Source: Colocasia esculenta (lineage: Eukaryota; Streptophyta; Magnoliopsida; Alismatales; Araceae). Taken from it: DNA of 64,000 nucleotides. Positions 10,466 through 22,445 of this stretch are shown one piece after another (the stretch's first letter is position 1; every line of letters begins with the position of its first letter). The notes below the pieces were generated by a model. That model had not been told where the DNA came from and made no database searches. It was given only the letters and a program-made list of their open reading frames with translations. Both the position numbers and the translations under genes were made by a program. The DNA is taken from positions 185,046,348 to 185,110,347 of the forward strand of contig CM024753.1 in NCBI GenBank assembly GCA_014218235.1, given 5' to 3'.

Positions 10466-13251
10466 CTTCGAAATTGGGGCAAGCCCAAGAGATCCCGAGG
10501 CATGAAACGAAACACAAGGAGTAAACGTAAGACCAACGCGAATAAGCCACTAAGTCTCAACACGACTCCCTCCTGGCAACAAACGCACCGCAAAATGCGC
10601 GCGGGCACCCGAAGCCGAAAAACCAACGGCTCGCACAACGGGCTCCAAACACGGGTGGAGCACCAAGCCGAAAACCAATAGCTCACTCCAGGCACACGTG
10701 GGGCGCCCAAACGAACGACAACCCCACGTGCCGAGCGATGCCAAGTCTGGCCCGAACAGCAGAAAACGCCATCCGAAAACCGCACGGCTGCAGCCACCAA
10801 CAGACCTCACTGTTGGGACCAACCAACCAGCAACCCACTCTGTCACCGGAAAAACCCGACAGAGGATGCGGTTGCCGACAACAACACGAGAAACACCGGT
10901 CAGCAACTCACTCTGTTGCCAGCAAAACCTGACAGAGTGCACAGATGCTGACAACCACACGAGAAACACCTGAGAACCAACCACAAGTCTCAGGGGAACT
11001 GCCTCACAGTGCTAGCAGTAGCTAGCATCGGTCACCAGCCTAACAGAGAAGCCACGCAAGTGACGAGAACCAGAGCAACATCACGCTCGCGGAGGATCTG
11101 CAACACATGGAACAACGTCCACTGTCACCACTAGGTCTCACCCAGACCTTCCTCGCGGTCCAACAGGGATAAAAAATGCACGCGGAGAAACCTCAACACG
11201 CGAAAACAATATCCACTGTCACCACTAGGTCTCACCCAGATCGTCCTCGTGGTTCGACAAGGACACCAAACACATGCGGAGCCACAAAAACTGGGAGTTA
11301 CACGCTCCACAACATGGCACACCGCGACGAAAGCATGAAAGACGTCAGAGCTTAAGCCAAAGCCAGACACCTCCCAACGTTGACAAACCACGTGGTCGCG
11401 TACTAGCAAGCCAATAGGCCTCACTGTCACCAGACGAACCGAAAGGAGACTCCGCCATCAACTTCTAGACTTGCCAACGCCTTGCACAGCGGAGAACCAA
11501 CAAGGTTGGCAGTACACTCGCCATGCGCACACAAGGCTCAGCACAGGTACCAGAATGCCAACCACCACAAAGACGTACAACCACACGGAAACTAAAACAA
11601 CCGCAGAGGTCGACAACAACGCGTCGACCTCAAAGAGACCCAGACCGAAGTAGGGTACCACAACCGAAAACGCTCGCTCCCAAAGCGAGAGGGAAAACCT
11701 AGACACATGCCACGACCAAAGCCTAGAGTACCACCGATAGGGCTACCTAGACAAGGCAAAGCAGCCACCCCACAGAGGTATTGGTACGACCACGAGGCAT
11801 AGGCCAGCACAAAGTGTCCCAAAGGCGAAAAGCTCGACGTCTCCAACACCGAGCGAAGTCATGAGACAACACATAAATCTCACGAACAGGCACACGACAC
11901 AACACACGGTGCTATCACCAGCACCGGGAGCCACCCAAGGTACAACGCAATGCACCCAGGCTCCAGACGGCACAAAACCAAAACACTCGAGCATGAGCAC
12001 ACAGTGCTACCAAAGCACCAAAACTAAACGAAGTGCAGCACAGGTGCACCAGCGACCGAAACAACACAACGGGCTAACGGGAAGGACTCTCCACAAGAGA
12101 CCTGCCCAAAGGCCACACACAAAAACTACAATTCTGAGAGGGCACAATAGGCCACGCCGGTCCCTGCCCTTAAGGCACAAAAACACGAGGCATCGAAAAA
12201 TGCCCGAGGTGGAGTACACACAATAGCACCAATGGCCCAAGACGACACATGGCCCACCGAAGGGAACTCTCCACTAGAGACCCACAAGAGAAGCACACGA
12301 AAAGTCGACAACTACTTCAAGAGCGCGACATTCATGTCCGCTCCAAGAAGCATACAAAACACAGAGCACCGACTCTGTCGCACGGGGAGCAAAAGAATGC
12401 AGTGACTCCCTGGCGCGCAAGAGCAAAAAGCACCACCTCTATGGAGACCGATAGAGAGGCCCAACACCAGAACGATGACATGAAAAGCCTCCAAGGCACA
12501 AGCCGAGGCACAATCGAGCATACACCGGAACAATGTTTGCACGAGCAAGCCAAGCAAGAAATGCACATCGGAATGATGCTCACGTAGCAACCCAACGGAA
12601 GACGGTACAACCTTGCACCAAACCAACAGGGACCCAATGCCCCAAATTGTTCAAGCAGGAAGCAAGAAACCATCACAACGACAAACGACACGAACAAGTC
12701 CACCGACCCACGGTGCCACAAGGAAACGACAGCACGAGGGGAGCAACCAGCTCAACCCAAAAACAACTCAAGGGAAGATGACTCCACCAGAAGGTCGCAA
12801 CGATGCACACCCGACAACACACTACCATAGTGGAGCATCCCCACCCCGAGTAACCAATGGAAAACAGGGGAAGGAGACACACACAATGTGTCTCTTCCAC
12901 GCGCGAGAGGGAAAAACCACAACGCAAGACTGAAGCTTCCGCAAGAAGCACAGCCTGCCAAACACCCACTACACTCACCAGACCACCATCTGGGAGAGCA
13001 CGCAGGGTGCAAGAAACGAAGCAAACCATCCGAGCCACGGGAACATGCAGTCCCACCAGCACAATCGAGAAACTTGGAAACAACTAACGAGACAAGCTGA
13101 CCAATGCAGCAGCTAGACGAACAGCCAAGGGCATGATCCCTCGACCAACAATGCCCAAGCAGAGTGTAACATAGACAGTCCAACTGGAAACGACGACAGC
13201 TCACCTCTAGACAGAGAGAGAGCAGCGATGACCAAAACAACATGAAGCAGC
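10466..13251 (-). other. Non-coding interior of B, left block
   Basis: The plus strand is rich in C and A and poor in T, which produces open frames on both strands without sense. A repeated block, CACTGTCACCACTAGGTCTC, occurs near 11118 and 11218, and a CTCTGTTGCCAGC/CTCTGTCACCGG pair near 10840-10920. I find no zinc knuckle, DDE, YVDD or protease motif. The minus-strand frames at 10550-10984 and 12752-13354 are considered chance frames. Confidence 0.6.
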
Positions 13252-14980
13252 TGTTGGCCCTTTTGGTACGATAGCAAGCTAACCTAGAAGGGGGGGGGGT
13301 GAATAGGTTTTTCTGAAATCTGAAATAGAAACTTAAACACAGAAAAAATATCACTTGAAAGTTTGGTTAGATTAGTGTGATGAAGAGTAGCAATGCGGAA
13401 GTAAATAAACAATCACACAAATGACACAAGGAATTTATCCTGGTTCGGCCCTTCCCACATGGAAGTCCTACGTCTAGTCCCCAAGCAACCTCTTGGGATT
13501 TTACTAACCAAGGATACAGTCCCCCTCAAGGACAATACAACACTCAGCACCCCAGCTGGTCTTCTTCTCTTTCTCGAGCAAGAAGGCAGCCCACTTCTTT
13601 TACAGGTCAAAAAGCCAACCTCCTGGTACAAACCCCAGTGCGGTTCAGCTAGACACAAACCCCTAGCTAGGTTCTACACTGTATACAGTCCTACAGCTGG
13701 ATAAAGATCTTTCTTAGAAAAGAAAGAACACGGCTGAGAGTTGGAACAAATGAAAACTAACTAAAAGAAACTCTCAGCAAAAAGACTCTCTCTCCAGATT
13801 ACAAGATGCACACAGAGAGTGTGAAGAGAGGAAGGCTTGAAAACCATGAAGACTCCTGCTATTAAAGGCTTCTCTTGATTTGGCTCGAGCTCTTCTCTCT
13901 TTCTTTTGAGTGTATGTGGAGTTGAGGTTCTTCACTGGTTGTACACTCCTTCAAAGATCTTCAAGAAAAGCTCTCTTTTTTATTCTCCAGCCTTGCTTCA
14001 TCTTTTATATGAGCAATTTGAATAAATCCGTTGGAGTTCTAGCCGTTGCTAATCTTCTCTTTCTTCTGATATTTTGTGGTCTACGAGGTCTACAAGCATA
14101 GAAGAAAGTGTTTAGTTAAAAGAGTGTTTCTGTCAAAAAGGCTCATACCCCTATGTTTCCTGTTGTCACCCAGAAGTAGTAAGTAATCCCCTTTCGTTGA
14201 TAGGAAAGAAGAGATCTAGAGAGATAAGCAAAAAGATCTCCTGTAAAAAAGATAGAGGATTACGCAAATCAAGAATATTTGACTTTTTCACTAGATGCTA
14301 AATTTTTTTTTGGAATATAAAGGAAATCTATGTTTAAGTGAAATCCATGTTTCACTTATGAAATCCATGTGAGAAGCAAATCCATGTGAGAGTAAATCCT
14401 TATGAGAGTGAATCCTTATGAGAGCGAATCGATATGAGAGTCACTTATCAAATCCTTATGAGAGCGGATCCTTATGAGAGCGAATCGATATGAGAGCGAA
14501 TCGATATGAGAGTCACTTATCGAATCCTTATGAGAGCGAATCGATGTGAGAGCGAATCGTTATGAGAGTCACTTATCGAATCCTTATGAGAGCGAATCGT
14601 TATGAGAGCGAATCGATATGAGAGTCACTTATTGAATCTTTATGAGAGCGAATCGATATGAGAGTCACTTATCGAATCCTTATGAGAGAGAATCCTTATG
14701 ACACTTTGTAAATTGAAATCGATGTATATTGACTGGACATCGATTTGTCTTTTTTGTGCAAATCACACGACAATAATGTCATAAATTTATATTTATTGGA
14801 AAAACATGATATTTAATTTATTATTAGAAAAACATGATATTAAATATATTTAATATTTAATTAATCACATAAATTTATATTTATTAAGAAAAACATGATA
14901 TTAAATATTTTTAATAATAATTAATTAATCATAAATTTTGTTATCACCAAAATATAAGGGTAAAATATAGGAGTGGTTCA
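13252..14980 (-). repeat. Sirevirus solo LTR inserted in B
   Basis: It begins TGTTGGCCC and carries AGGGGGGGGGTGAATAGG, then TTTATCCTGGTTCGGCC and CAGCTGG, all in the same order as in the S2 LTR at 36492. The right end is near GTGGTTCA at 14980. The neighbouring bases continue element B on both sides and no coding interior is present, so this is a solo LTR left by recombination. A minus-strand TATA box (TATAAAAG) is at 14002-14009. The candidate duplications GCAGC and AGAGC are imperfect, so the right end is certain only to a few bases. Confidence 0.78.
14380..14710 (-). repeat. Tandem repeats within the solo LTR
   Basis: Units built from GAATCGATATGAGAG and CACTTATCGAATCCTTATGA alternate about eight times in variable order. 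They correspond in position and sequence to the array at 37600-38286 in the S2 LTR. Confidence 0.85.
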
Positions 14981-15458
14981 AGAGCAGCTTTGGGGAGAAC
15001 CTCCATCAAAAGCGCCAAGAGCCGTCCTGGGAGAACCTCACCAGAACGCAGCCCAACCGAACGACACACTTCGAACCACAGGGGCAACACAACGGTGGCC
15101 CAAAACAAACACAGAGCACTCCTGGGAAGAACCTCCACTAGAAGCGACAAAGGGCGATCCTGGGAAGAACCTTCACCAGAATGCACAACCCAATGACCAA
15201 ACAATACATACCATCAAAGAGAACACTGCAGCAAGCAGAACTGCAGAAGCAATGCAAGTAGATCCTGGGAGAACCTCCACCAGAACCACCAAGGCACCGC
15301 TCTGGGAAAACTCGCCAGAACGCACCAGCCAAACCCATAGCACACCTCAGACTTTGAGGTAGCATGGCAACAGCAGAAACGAGCGCGAAACAGTCCTGAG
15401 AGAAACCCTCACTAGGACAACGGCAAACAGTTCTGGGAAACCTCACCAGAACACATGG
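14981..15458 (-). repeat. Interior of B with degenerate CCTGGGAGAACCTC repeats
   Basis: The words CCTGGGAGAACCTC and ACCAGAA recur at irregular 40-90 base spacing (near 15027, 15120, 15158, 15265, 15300, 15390 and 15433). A further copy lies beyond element C near 24597-24645. No coding function is seen. The block shows that C landed inside a repeat-bearing non-coding region of B. Confidence 0.65.
15454..15458. repeat. Candidate target duplication CATGG, left of C
   Basis: CATGG precedes the 5' LTR of C, and CAGGG follows its 3' LTR at 24515-24519. One mismatch separates the two. Confidence 0.6.
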
Positions 15459-17541
15459 TGTAACGTTCCGACCGTTCGGATCGTCTTTGTGTGGTTATGG
15501 AGGCCAGTGTGTGGCCGATGACGTGTGTGTGGCAGATGTTTTCCGCAGGTTATGAGATTTTGCCCAAAGCGCTCACTGTTTCTCGGTTCTTAACACGACA
15601 GTGAGGGACGTCGCGTTTTGATCACGACAGACCATGGCGTCACGTTCATGATACCGCCGGTTTAAGTGAACGTTTACATGTCTGCCGCGTGTCGCATGCT
15701 GGGCGCACGGATTGACGTCAGCAGGGTTAAGGCGACAGCCTAAAGCGTCGCGTTCAGGTCGCGACTTAGACGGGCGTCGCGTTCTTAACTACATTGCGTT
15801 TTTAAGAAACCCTGGCAGAACAGAGTTCACGGGAGCTCTGCTCGGCCAGGGGGTTTTTGCTGTGGAATTTTTGGGCGATTCGGCTTGTTAGAGCTTGGCT
15901 TGACGAGCTTCCACGGCGAGGACGCTATGTGGAGCGGAGGAAACGTCGTACGAGCTTTGTTCTTCGCGTTCTTCGCAAAGGTAGGGAGATTTCCTGTGTT
16001 TTGATTCGTGAATTGCCCGTGTGTGGTGGATAATGTGTTTCCTACTTTCCAAACCTTAGATAGCATGTGTAGGAACACATTAAAGCATGAAAACGGAATG
16101 AAAACCATAGGTTTTAAAGAGTTTGGGGTGATCTGAATGATGGACCCCGGTTTTGGGTTCGCACCTGCTAAGGCGACGACCCTTGACGTCGCGACTAGGT
16201 TGCGACACCGCGATACGTCGCGTTATGAAGGCGACGCATTATCCTGTTGTAATAACAGTCGAATGTAGTTATTCATGAATGCGTATAAGTGTTTGATTAT
16301 CCGTTTAGTGTGGTTTGTGGTATGTGATGATAGTAAAGGTGCATTGGCACTTTCTCAGCGCTTGGGGAGCATGTAGTGTGTGGTTTACGTGGTGTTCACG
16401 TGGTTTGTGTGGAGTTTCACGTGGAATGAGCATCGTGCACGTGGTTTCTGTGTACGTGGTGTGTAGTTTGACGCCTTTCGTGGATACCTCTTCAGTTGGG
16501 AGCCCCAGGTTTTGTGTGAGCCAGGCACGTGTGTGTGCTCGGGGCTTGTCCCGATACTGGGTACCGACGAGGTCTTGTCGTCTTCCTGGACACCCTCACT
16601 CTTGTGTTGAGTAGTACGTCCGGCTGAGGGAAAGACGGCAATGGGACAATGACTAGAGAGAGTTTGTTGTGTTGTCGCTTGTAGCGCAATCATAGTTGGG
16701 GGAGACGGACACCAGTAGACGTACTAGACCCCAGCTAGTCCTGTTTTCTACTGTCTCACTTTAGGGAGCTCAGGCCAGAGTCCCTAAAGGTGCTAGGCAT
16801 GGGCCCTGCGAGGTGTGTGACTTGCAGGTTGTGGTGGTTTAGTTGGACTCCACAGTTCTTTGTATTTGTTTAGTGGAGCGGCAGCTGGACCTTTCGTCCG
16901 TAGCTGCGAGACTGAGAGGTAGTCCTGTGTTGTTTGTCCGGGTCAGTAACTGGTGTCGCGAACCAGTTGACGTGGCCCGAGTGTGTCATTTCTCTACAGT
17001 AGCTCGTACACCTGTTTGGTTTTTCTGTTTATTTATTTACGCTGATTCCTGTTAAACAGCAAAGGGTAAGTAGTACTTACAGTTTTATATCCTGCTAGAT
17101 AATAATATAAATTGCTAGCATAGTATTTCCTGCTTTGCTACTTGTGTTTGTTTGCTCGGTTTCTGGGGAGTTTCCCTACTGAGCCAGTGACTCGAGAGGC
17201 TCACCCCTACCTCCTACCAGGTGTGGGAGATCAAGAGATTTCACGCCCATCGTCCAGTGGAGGGTCAGCACCACCAGCAGTGTAATATTACTTTTCTGTT
17301 GTTTCCCTCGGGGTATGCCCCAGGTTCTATTGTAGTTTGGTTACAGATGTACTATGGCTATGTATATTCATGTAAATATTTGTGAGATTGATAGATCTTA
17401 TATTTATTTGAGCTGGTTCCTTTATGTTTTTATGGACTAGTGGTTTGATATCCCTTGCGAGGCTTCGGCCCGTTCGCGGGAGGCGGACTCGAGTTAGGCT
17501 CATTATTAGGTTAACGGGTTTGAACGGCGAGGACCGTCATA
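15459..17541 (+). repeat. 5' LTR of element C (2083 bp)
   Basis: It begins TGTAACGTTCCGACCGTTCG and ends GGACCGTCATA just before the primer site. The last bases are TA rather than the usual CA, in both copies. It contains GCGACG/TCGCGA clusters at 15590-15790 and 16160-16240. The partner at 22446 differs mainly by C/T and G/A changes, about one site in seventeen in the first 320 bases by eye. Confidence 0.92.
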
Positions 17542-17555
17542 GTTGGTATCAGAGC
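17542..17555 (+). promoter_or_regulatory. Primer-binding site of C, initiator-Met tRNA
   Basis: GTTGGTATCAGAGC directly follows the 5' LTR. TGGTATCAGAGC is the complement of the 3' end of plant initiator methionine tRNA, the usual primer for chromoviruses. Confidence 0.9.
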
Positions 17556-17690
17556 AAGGTCTGTAAGAATATAAAAGAATTGGAAATTACATAGCTATGT
17601 CATTACTGTAACCCACTGCTGGTGGTGACCCTAGTTTTGTATTGATTTCTTGTATTGTATTGGTGGAATAATGTTTGTGTAGGAGTAGTA

Positions 17691-18938
17691 ATGGCCGAAA
17701 GGAGAAATGTGGGAGGTGAAGGAGAAGGGGCAGGAGAGGATCCTACGCAGAGAATGATAGAGAGAATTTGGGAGAGCTTGACAGAGATTCGGATAAGACT
17801 GGATCAGCAACCTCAGGTGCAGCCAGCGGCAGTAGTACCACCATTTCCAGAGGAGGCAGTACCAGTAGCTCCTCCAGTTCCACCCCCGCCCGGAGTAGAG
17901 GTACCTCCTGTAGTACCTGTACAACCGACAGTTCCAGTGAGACCAGTTACTGGAGAGGAGACTACGGTAATTGTGGAGTGATTTTTGAGATTGCAGCCCC
18001 CTACATACTCAGGAGGCCCCAACCCAGATACAGCCGAGCATTGGATACTTGAGATCGATAGGGTATTTGTGATAATGAGGTGCCCCGATGAAGATAAAGT
18101 GATTCTTGCCGCATATCAGCTACGAGGGTTTGCGCAGGAATGGTGGCGATTAAAGATGTAGACAGTTTTTACAAGCAGGACGGAGGACACTATTACATGG
18201 TCGGAATTTTTGTCAGTCTTTAATGATTCCTTCTTCCCAATTCAAATTCAGCAAATGAAAAGAGAGCAGTTCAGGACACTCCAACAAGGGAATCTTTCGG
18301 TACTTGAATATCAGATGAGGTTTATAGCCCTGAGCAGGTACGCCCCATATGTAGTAACTGATAATACCATGATGGTGGAATATTTTATTCGAGGTCTGAG
18401 GCCAGAATTGCAAGATGCAGTGATTCCATTGATGTGTAGAACAGTGGAAGAGGCAGCTCAGAGAGCAGCAATACTTGAGAGGACTGTTCGGGCCAGGCAG
18501 GGGTAGTCTCAGATAGGTGGTTTAGGCTCAGGTAGTTTTCAGCATCCCCAACTGTCAGGAGGAATCAGTAAAGGGAAAGCACCTTCTGGAGCTTCTTCAT
18601 CATCTGGAATAGCAAAATGGGGCAAGCAGATTAAGAAATTCTTTCAAGGAGGCTGTAGTAGAGGCAGGCAACAGGGCTTTCAGCAAGGAGGCTTTCAGCA
18701 GGGTCGTGGCTATAGGCCATCGGTTCTAGAGGAATCCCAGCAGAGTACGGCAGGGCAGCCGACGACATACCCAGCTTTCAGATGTTATAATTGTGGGCAG
18801 CCAGAACATTTAGCAAGGAATTACCCATATTCTCGAGAGCAGACTTATGGTAGAGGAATCCAGCAGCAGCAGCAGCCCTTTCAGCGGTCAGCAGAGCAAG
18901 GCAGAGGTGCACCATACCAGAGAGGAGGACGGGGTCGA
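17691..18938 (+). pseudogene. gag: gag of element C, broken by stops
   Basis: ATG at 17691 opens MAERRNVGGEGEGAG; in-frame extension upstream has no better start. A Pro/Val-rich stretch (residues 40-90) leads into the capsid part with WILEIDRVF, GFAQEWW and LEYQMRFIALSRYAP. One frame runs through the region but is interrupted by stops at 17979, near 18160 and at 18504. The zinc knuckle near 18783-18825 reads CYNCGQPEHLARNY, with the last Cys replaced, so nucleic-acid binding would be impaired. The product would form the particle that packages the element RNA. The same frame continues into pol. Confidence 0.88.
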
Positions 18939-21900
18939 GTGATGGCTGTTACCAGAGCTCAGGCGGAGGCATCCAATCTCATTGAAGGTATACTACCTTT
19001 CTTTGATTTTACTGCTAGAGTATTAATTGATCAGGGTGCTTCCCATTCATTTATTTCCGAAGATTTTCTGGATAGTATGGTACTTCCCTTAGAAGAAAGG
19101 CCTTGTGAGTTAGTAGTGGAAATTCCTTCTGGAGGGTATTTGTTGACTTCCTGCTTTTTAGAAGATGTTCCGATAGTGATTCATGGGAATCAGATGCCAG
19201 TTAGATTGTATGCTCTAACATTGAAAGAATATGATGTGATTCTGGGGATGGATTGGTTAGAGGCCTACGGGGCATTGGTTGATTGTAGAAAGAAGAGAGT
19301 CAGATTTTGCAGACCTGGTGGTGAGGTGTTTGAATTTCAAGGTATGCCTTTTTACACTCCCAAGTTTATTATTTCTGCACTTAGAGCTAGGAAGTTAATT
19401 AATTCAGGATGTGTAGCGTACCTTGCTTTGTTAGTTTAATGAAGTCTAGTAAGTCTGTAGATTCAGTGCCAGTGGTTAGAGAATTTGCAGATGTGTTTTC
19501 GGATGAGTTGCCAGGATTAGCATTGCATAGAGAGGTGGATTTTACAGTTGAATTGCAACCAGGCAGTTTACCCATTTCTAAAGCACCATATAGAGTGGCC
19601 CCAGCAGAATTGAAAGAGTTGAAAAAGCAGTTGCAGGAATTATTAGAAAAAGGTTTTATCAGACTTAGTCAGTCACCTTGGGGAGCGCTAGTGTTATTTG
19701 TCAGAAAGAAAGATGGCAGTTTAAGAATGTGTATAGATTGCAGGCAGTTGAATAAAGTTACAATTAAGAATAAGTATCCACTTCCTAGGATTGATGATTT
19801 ATTTGATCAACTGCAGTCAGCTAAAGTATTTTCCAAGATAGATTTGAGATCAGGATATCATCAATTGTGGATCAGGGAAGAGGATATTGAGAAGTCAGCC
19901 TTTCGGACCAGATATGGGCACTATGAGTTTGTTGTGATGCCTTTTGGATTGACAAATATACACCTGCAGCTTTTATGAATTTGATGAATAGAATATTTCA
20001 TCAGTATTTGGATCAGTTTATAGTGGTCTTTATTGATGATATATTGGTTTATTCAGCATCAGAAGAAGATCATATAGCTCATTTACGGACTACTTTGCAG
20101 ATATTAAGGGATCATAAGCTATTTGCTAAGTTTAGTAAATGTGAGTTCTGGTTGAAGGAGATTCAATTTTTGGGCCATGTGATATCAAGTGAAGGTATTG
20201 CAGTGGATCCAGCCAAAGTTGAGGCAGTATGAAATGGGAAGAGCCGAAGACCGTGTTTGAAATTAGGAGGTTTCTGGGTTTGGCAGGTTATTACAGAAGA
20301 TTTATCCAGGATTTCTCCAAGATAGCAGCACCAATGACAAGGTTAACAAGAAAGGTGTTCCTTTTGTGTGGTCCCCGGAGTGCAGGCGCAGTTTTGCAGA
20401 GTTGAAGAAGAGGTTGACATCAGCACCAGTTTTAGAGATTCCATCAGGCAGTGGTGGATTTATTTTGTTTACAGATGCATCCAAGAGAGGTTTAGGTGCA
20501 GTTTTAATGCAACATAGTAAAGTGGTAGCCTATGCCTCCAGGCAATTGAAGAAGCATGAGGAGAACTACCCTACTCATGATTTAGAGTTGGCAGCAGTAG
20601 TTTTTGCATTAAAGATCTGGCGACATTATTTGTATGGTGAAAGATTTGAGATTTTTACTGATCATAAGAGCTTAAAATATATTTTTCTCTCAGAAAGATT
20701 TGAATTTAAGGCAGCGTCGATGGATGGAGTATTTAAAAGATTATAACTTCAATTTGGCATATCATCCAGGCAGAGCAAATGTGGTGGCAGATGCACTGAG
20801 CAGAAAAGCAGTTATGAATCAACTTATGATCAGAGAATGGAAACTCTATGAGGATGTGGTGGAGAATTCTTTCCATGTGCCAAGCAGTCAACGCAGAGCA
20901 ATATTAGCAACTAGTGCAGTGGAGCCTTCTCTTTACTGGAAGATAGCAGAGGCACAGAAAGCAGATATCAATTTAGCAGATATTCTCAGAATGGATGAAG
21001 TAAATTTGGGGCATGATAATGTGGTCAGGTTAAAAGGACGATTGTATGTTCCAGTAGATATAGAAATTAAATAGAAGGTTTTAGAAGAAGCTCATAGATC
21101 AAGATACACCATCCATCCAGGTAGCACTAAAATGTATCAAGATATGAAGAAGCATTTTTGGTGGCCAAATATGAAGAGAGAAATTGCAGAGTTTATAACC
21201 AGATGTGCAGTATGTCAGCAAATAAAAGCAGAGCATCAGAAACCGGGAGGATTGTTGCAGCCATTACCCATTCCGCAGTGGAAATGGGATGACATAGCAA
21301 TGGATTTCATAGTTGGTTTGCCCAGTTCATCAGGTCACAATGCAATATGGGTTTTTGTGGATAGATTGACCAAGGTCTGCAGATTATTACCAGTTAACAT
21401 GACATGGTCAGTTGATAGATTAGCTAAGCTATATGTAGAAAGGATTGTACCTTTCTATGGAATACCAGTCACTATAGTTTCAGATCGAGATCCTCGATTT
21501 ACTTCAGGCTTTTGGAGGAGTTTGCAAAGAGTAGTCGGCACAGAACTAAGGTACAATTCAGCATATCATCCACAAACAGATGGGCAGACAGAAAGAACAA
21601 TTCAGACTATTGAAGATATGTTGAGAGCTTGTTGTCTTGTGTGGGGAGGCATCTGGGAGCGTCATTTGGGTCTGGTTGAGTTTGCATATAATAACAGTTA
21701 TCATTCAAGTATTGAGATGGCACCTTATGAAGCCTTATATGGTAGACCGTGCCGATCACCATTAAATTGGCATGAAGTAGGAGAGAGGCAGGTTTTGGGC
21801 CCAGAAATGGTTCGTCAATGTGCAGAAACAGTAAAATTCATTCAAGAAAAGTTGAAAACAGCCCAAAGTCGCTAGAAGAGTTATGCAGATGTTAGACGTA

Positions 21901-22337
21901 GACCATTACAATTTGAAGTTGGTGATTATGTATTTTTAAAGGTGTCTCCTACTAAAGGTGTATTAAGGTTCAGTAAGAAAGGTAAATTGAGCCCGAGATA
22001 TGTTGGGCCGTTTCAAATAAAAGAAAGAATGGGTGAAGCAGCTTATAAGTTAGATTTGCCAGCAGATTTTACTGATGCACATGATGTATTTCATGTTTCA
22101 ATGTTAAGAAAATATATCAAAGATCCAACCCAAGTTGTCAGTTATCAAAGAGATGATTTGAAGCCCGACATGTCAATGCTGGAATATCCAGTGCAAATTT
22201 CAGGCCACAGAACTCAAAAGCTCAGGAACAAAGAAATTGAGTTGGTAAAGGTTAGATGGGAGAACAGGCAGGGTGGTGAAGATACTTGGGAATTAGCGGA
22301 AGAAATGAGAAAAGCGTATCCATACTTGTTTGAGTAA
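18939..22337 (+). pseudogene. pol: pol of element C: protease, RT, RNase H, integrase, chromodomain-like end
   Basis: The protease motif LIDQGASHSF is near 19025. Reverse transcriptase shows KVFSKIDLRSGYHQL (near 19830), VMPFGLTN (near 19940) and FIDDILVYS (near 20030). RNase H shows LFTDASKRGLGAVL (near 20470) and IFTDHKSLKYIF (near 20655). Integrase (21080-21790) shows MDFIVGLP, VSDRDPRFTSGFW and DGQTERTIQ, the three DDE acidic residues. The end, GGEDTWELAEEMRKAYP, is chromodomain-like. Frameshifts occur near 19430, 19960, 20230 and 20340 and between 20640 and 20700, and stops at 20230, 21072 and 21873. Chromodomain-type ends are known to steer integration to heterochromatin; that role here is inferred from family membership. 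Confidence 0.92.
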
Positions 22338-22409
22338 GTCTTTATTTCTTTTTAGGTGATAGTACCATATGTATTGAATTGAAATTTTGATAGTTGGCTT
22401 TTGTTTTAA

Positions 22410-22445
22410 ATTTTGAGGATGAAATTTCTTTTTAGGTGATAGTAA
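22410..22445 (+). promoter_or_regulatory. Polypurine tract region of C
   Basis: GAGGATGAAATTTC followed by TTTTTAGGTGATAGTAA lies immediately upstream of the 3' LTR. The GAGGATGAA word is usual before the 3' LTR in this lineage. TTTCTTTTTAGGTGATAGTA also occurs once just upstream at 22346-22365, a short duplication. Confidence 0.65.

Noticed and set aside
12752..13354. 200-codon minus-strand frame in the interior of B
   Set aside because: Skewed base composition leaves frames open on both strands; it runs into the solo LTR and matches no family.
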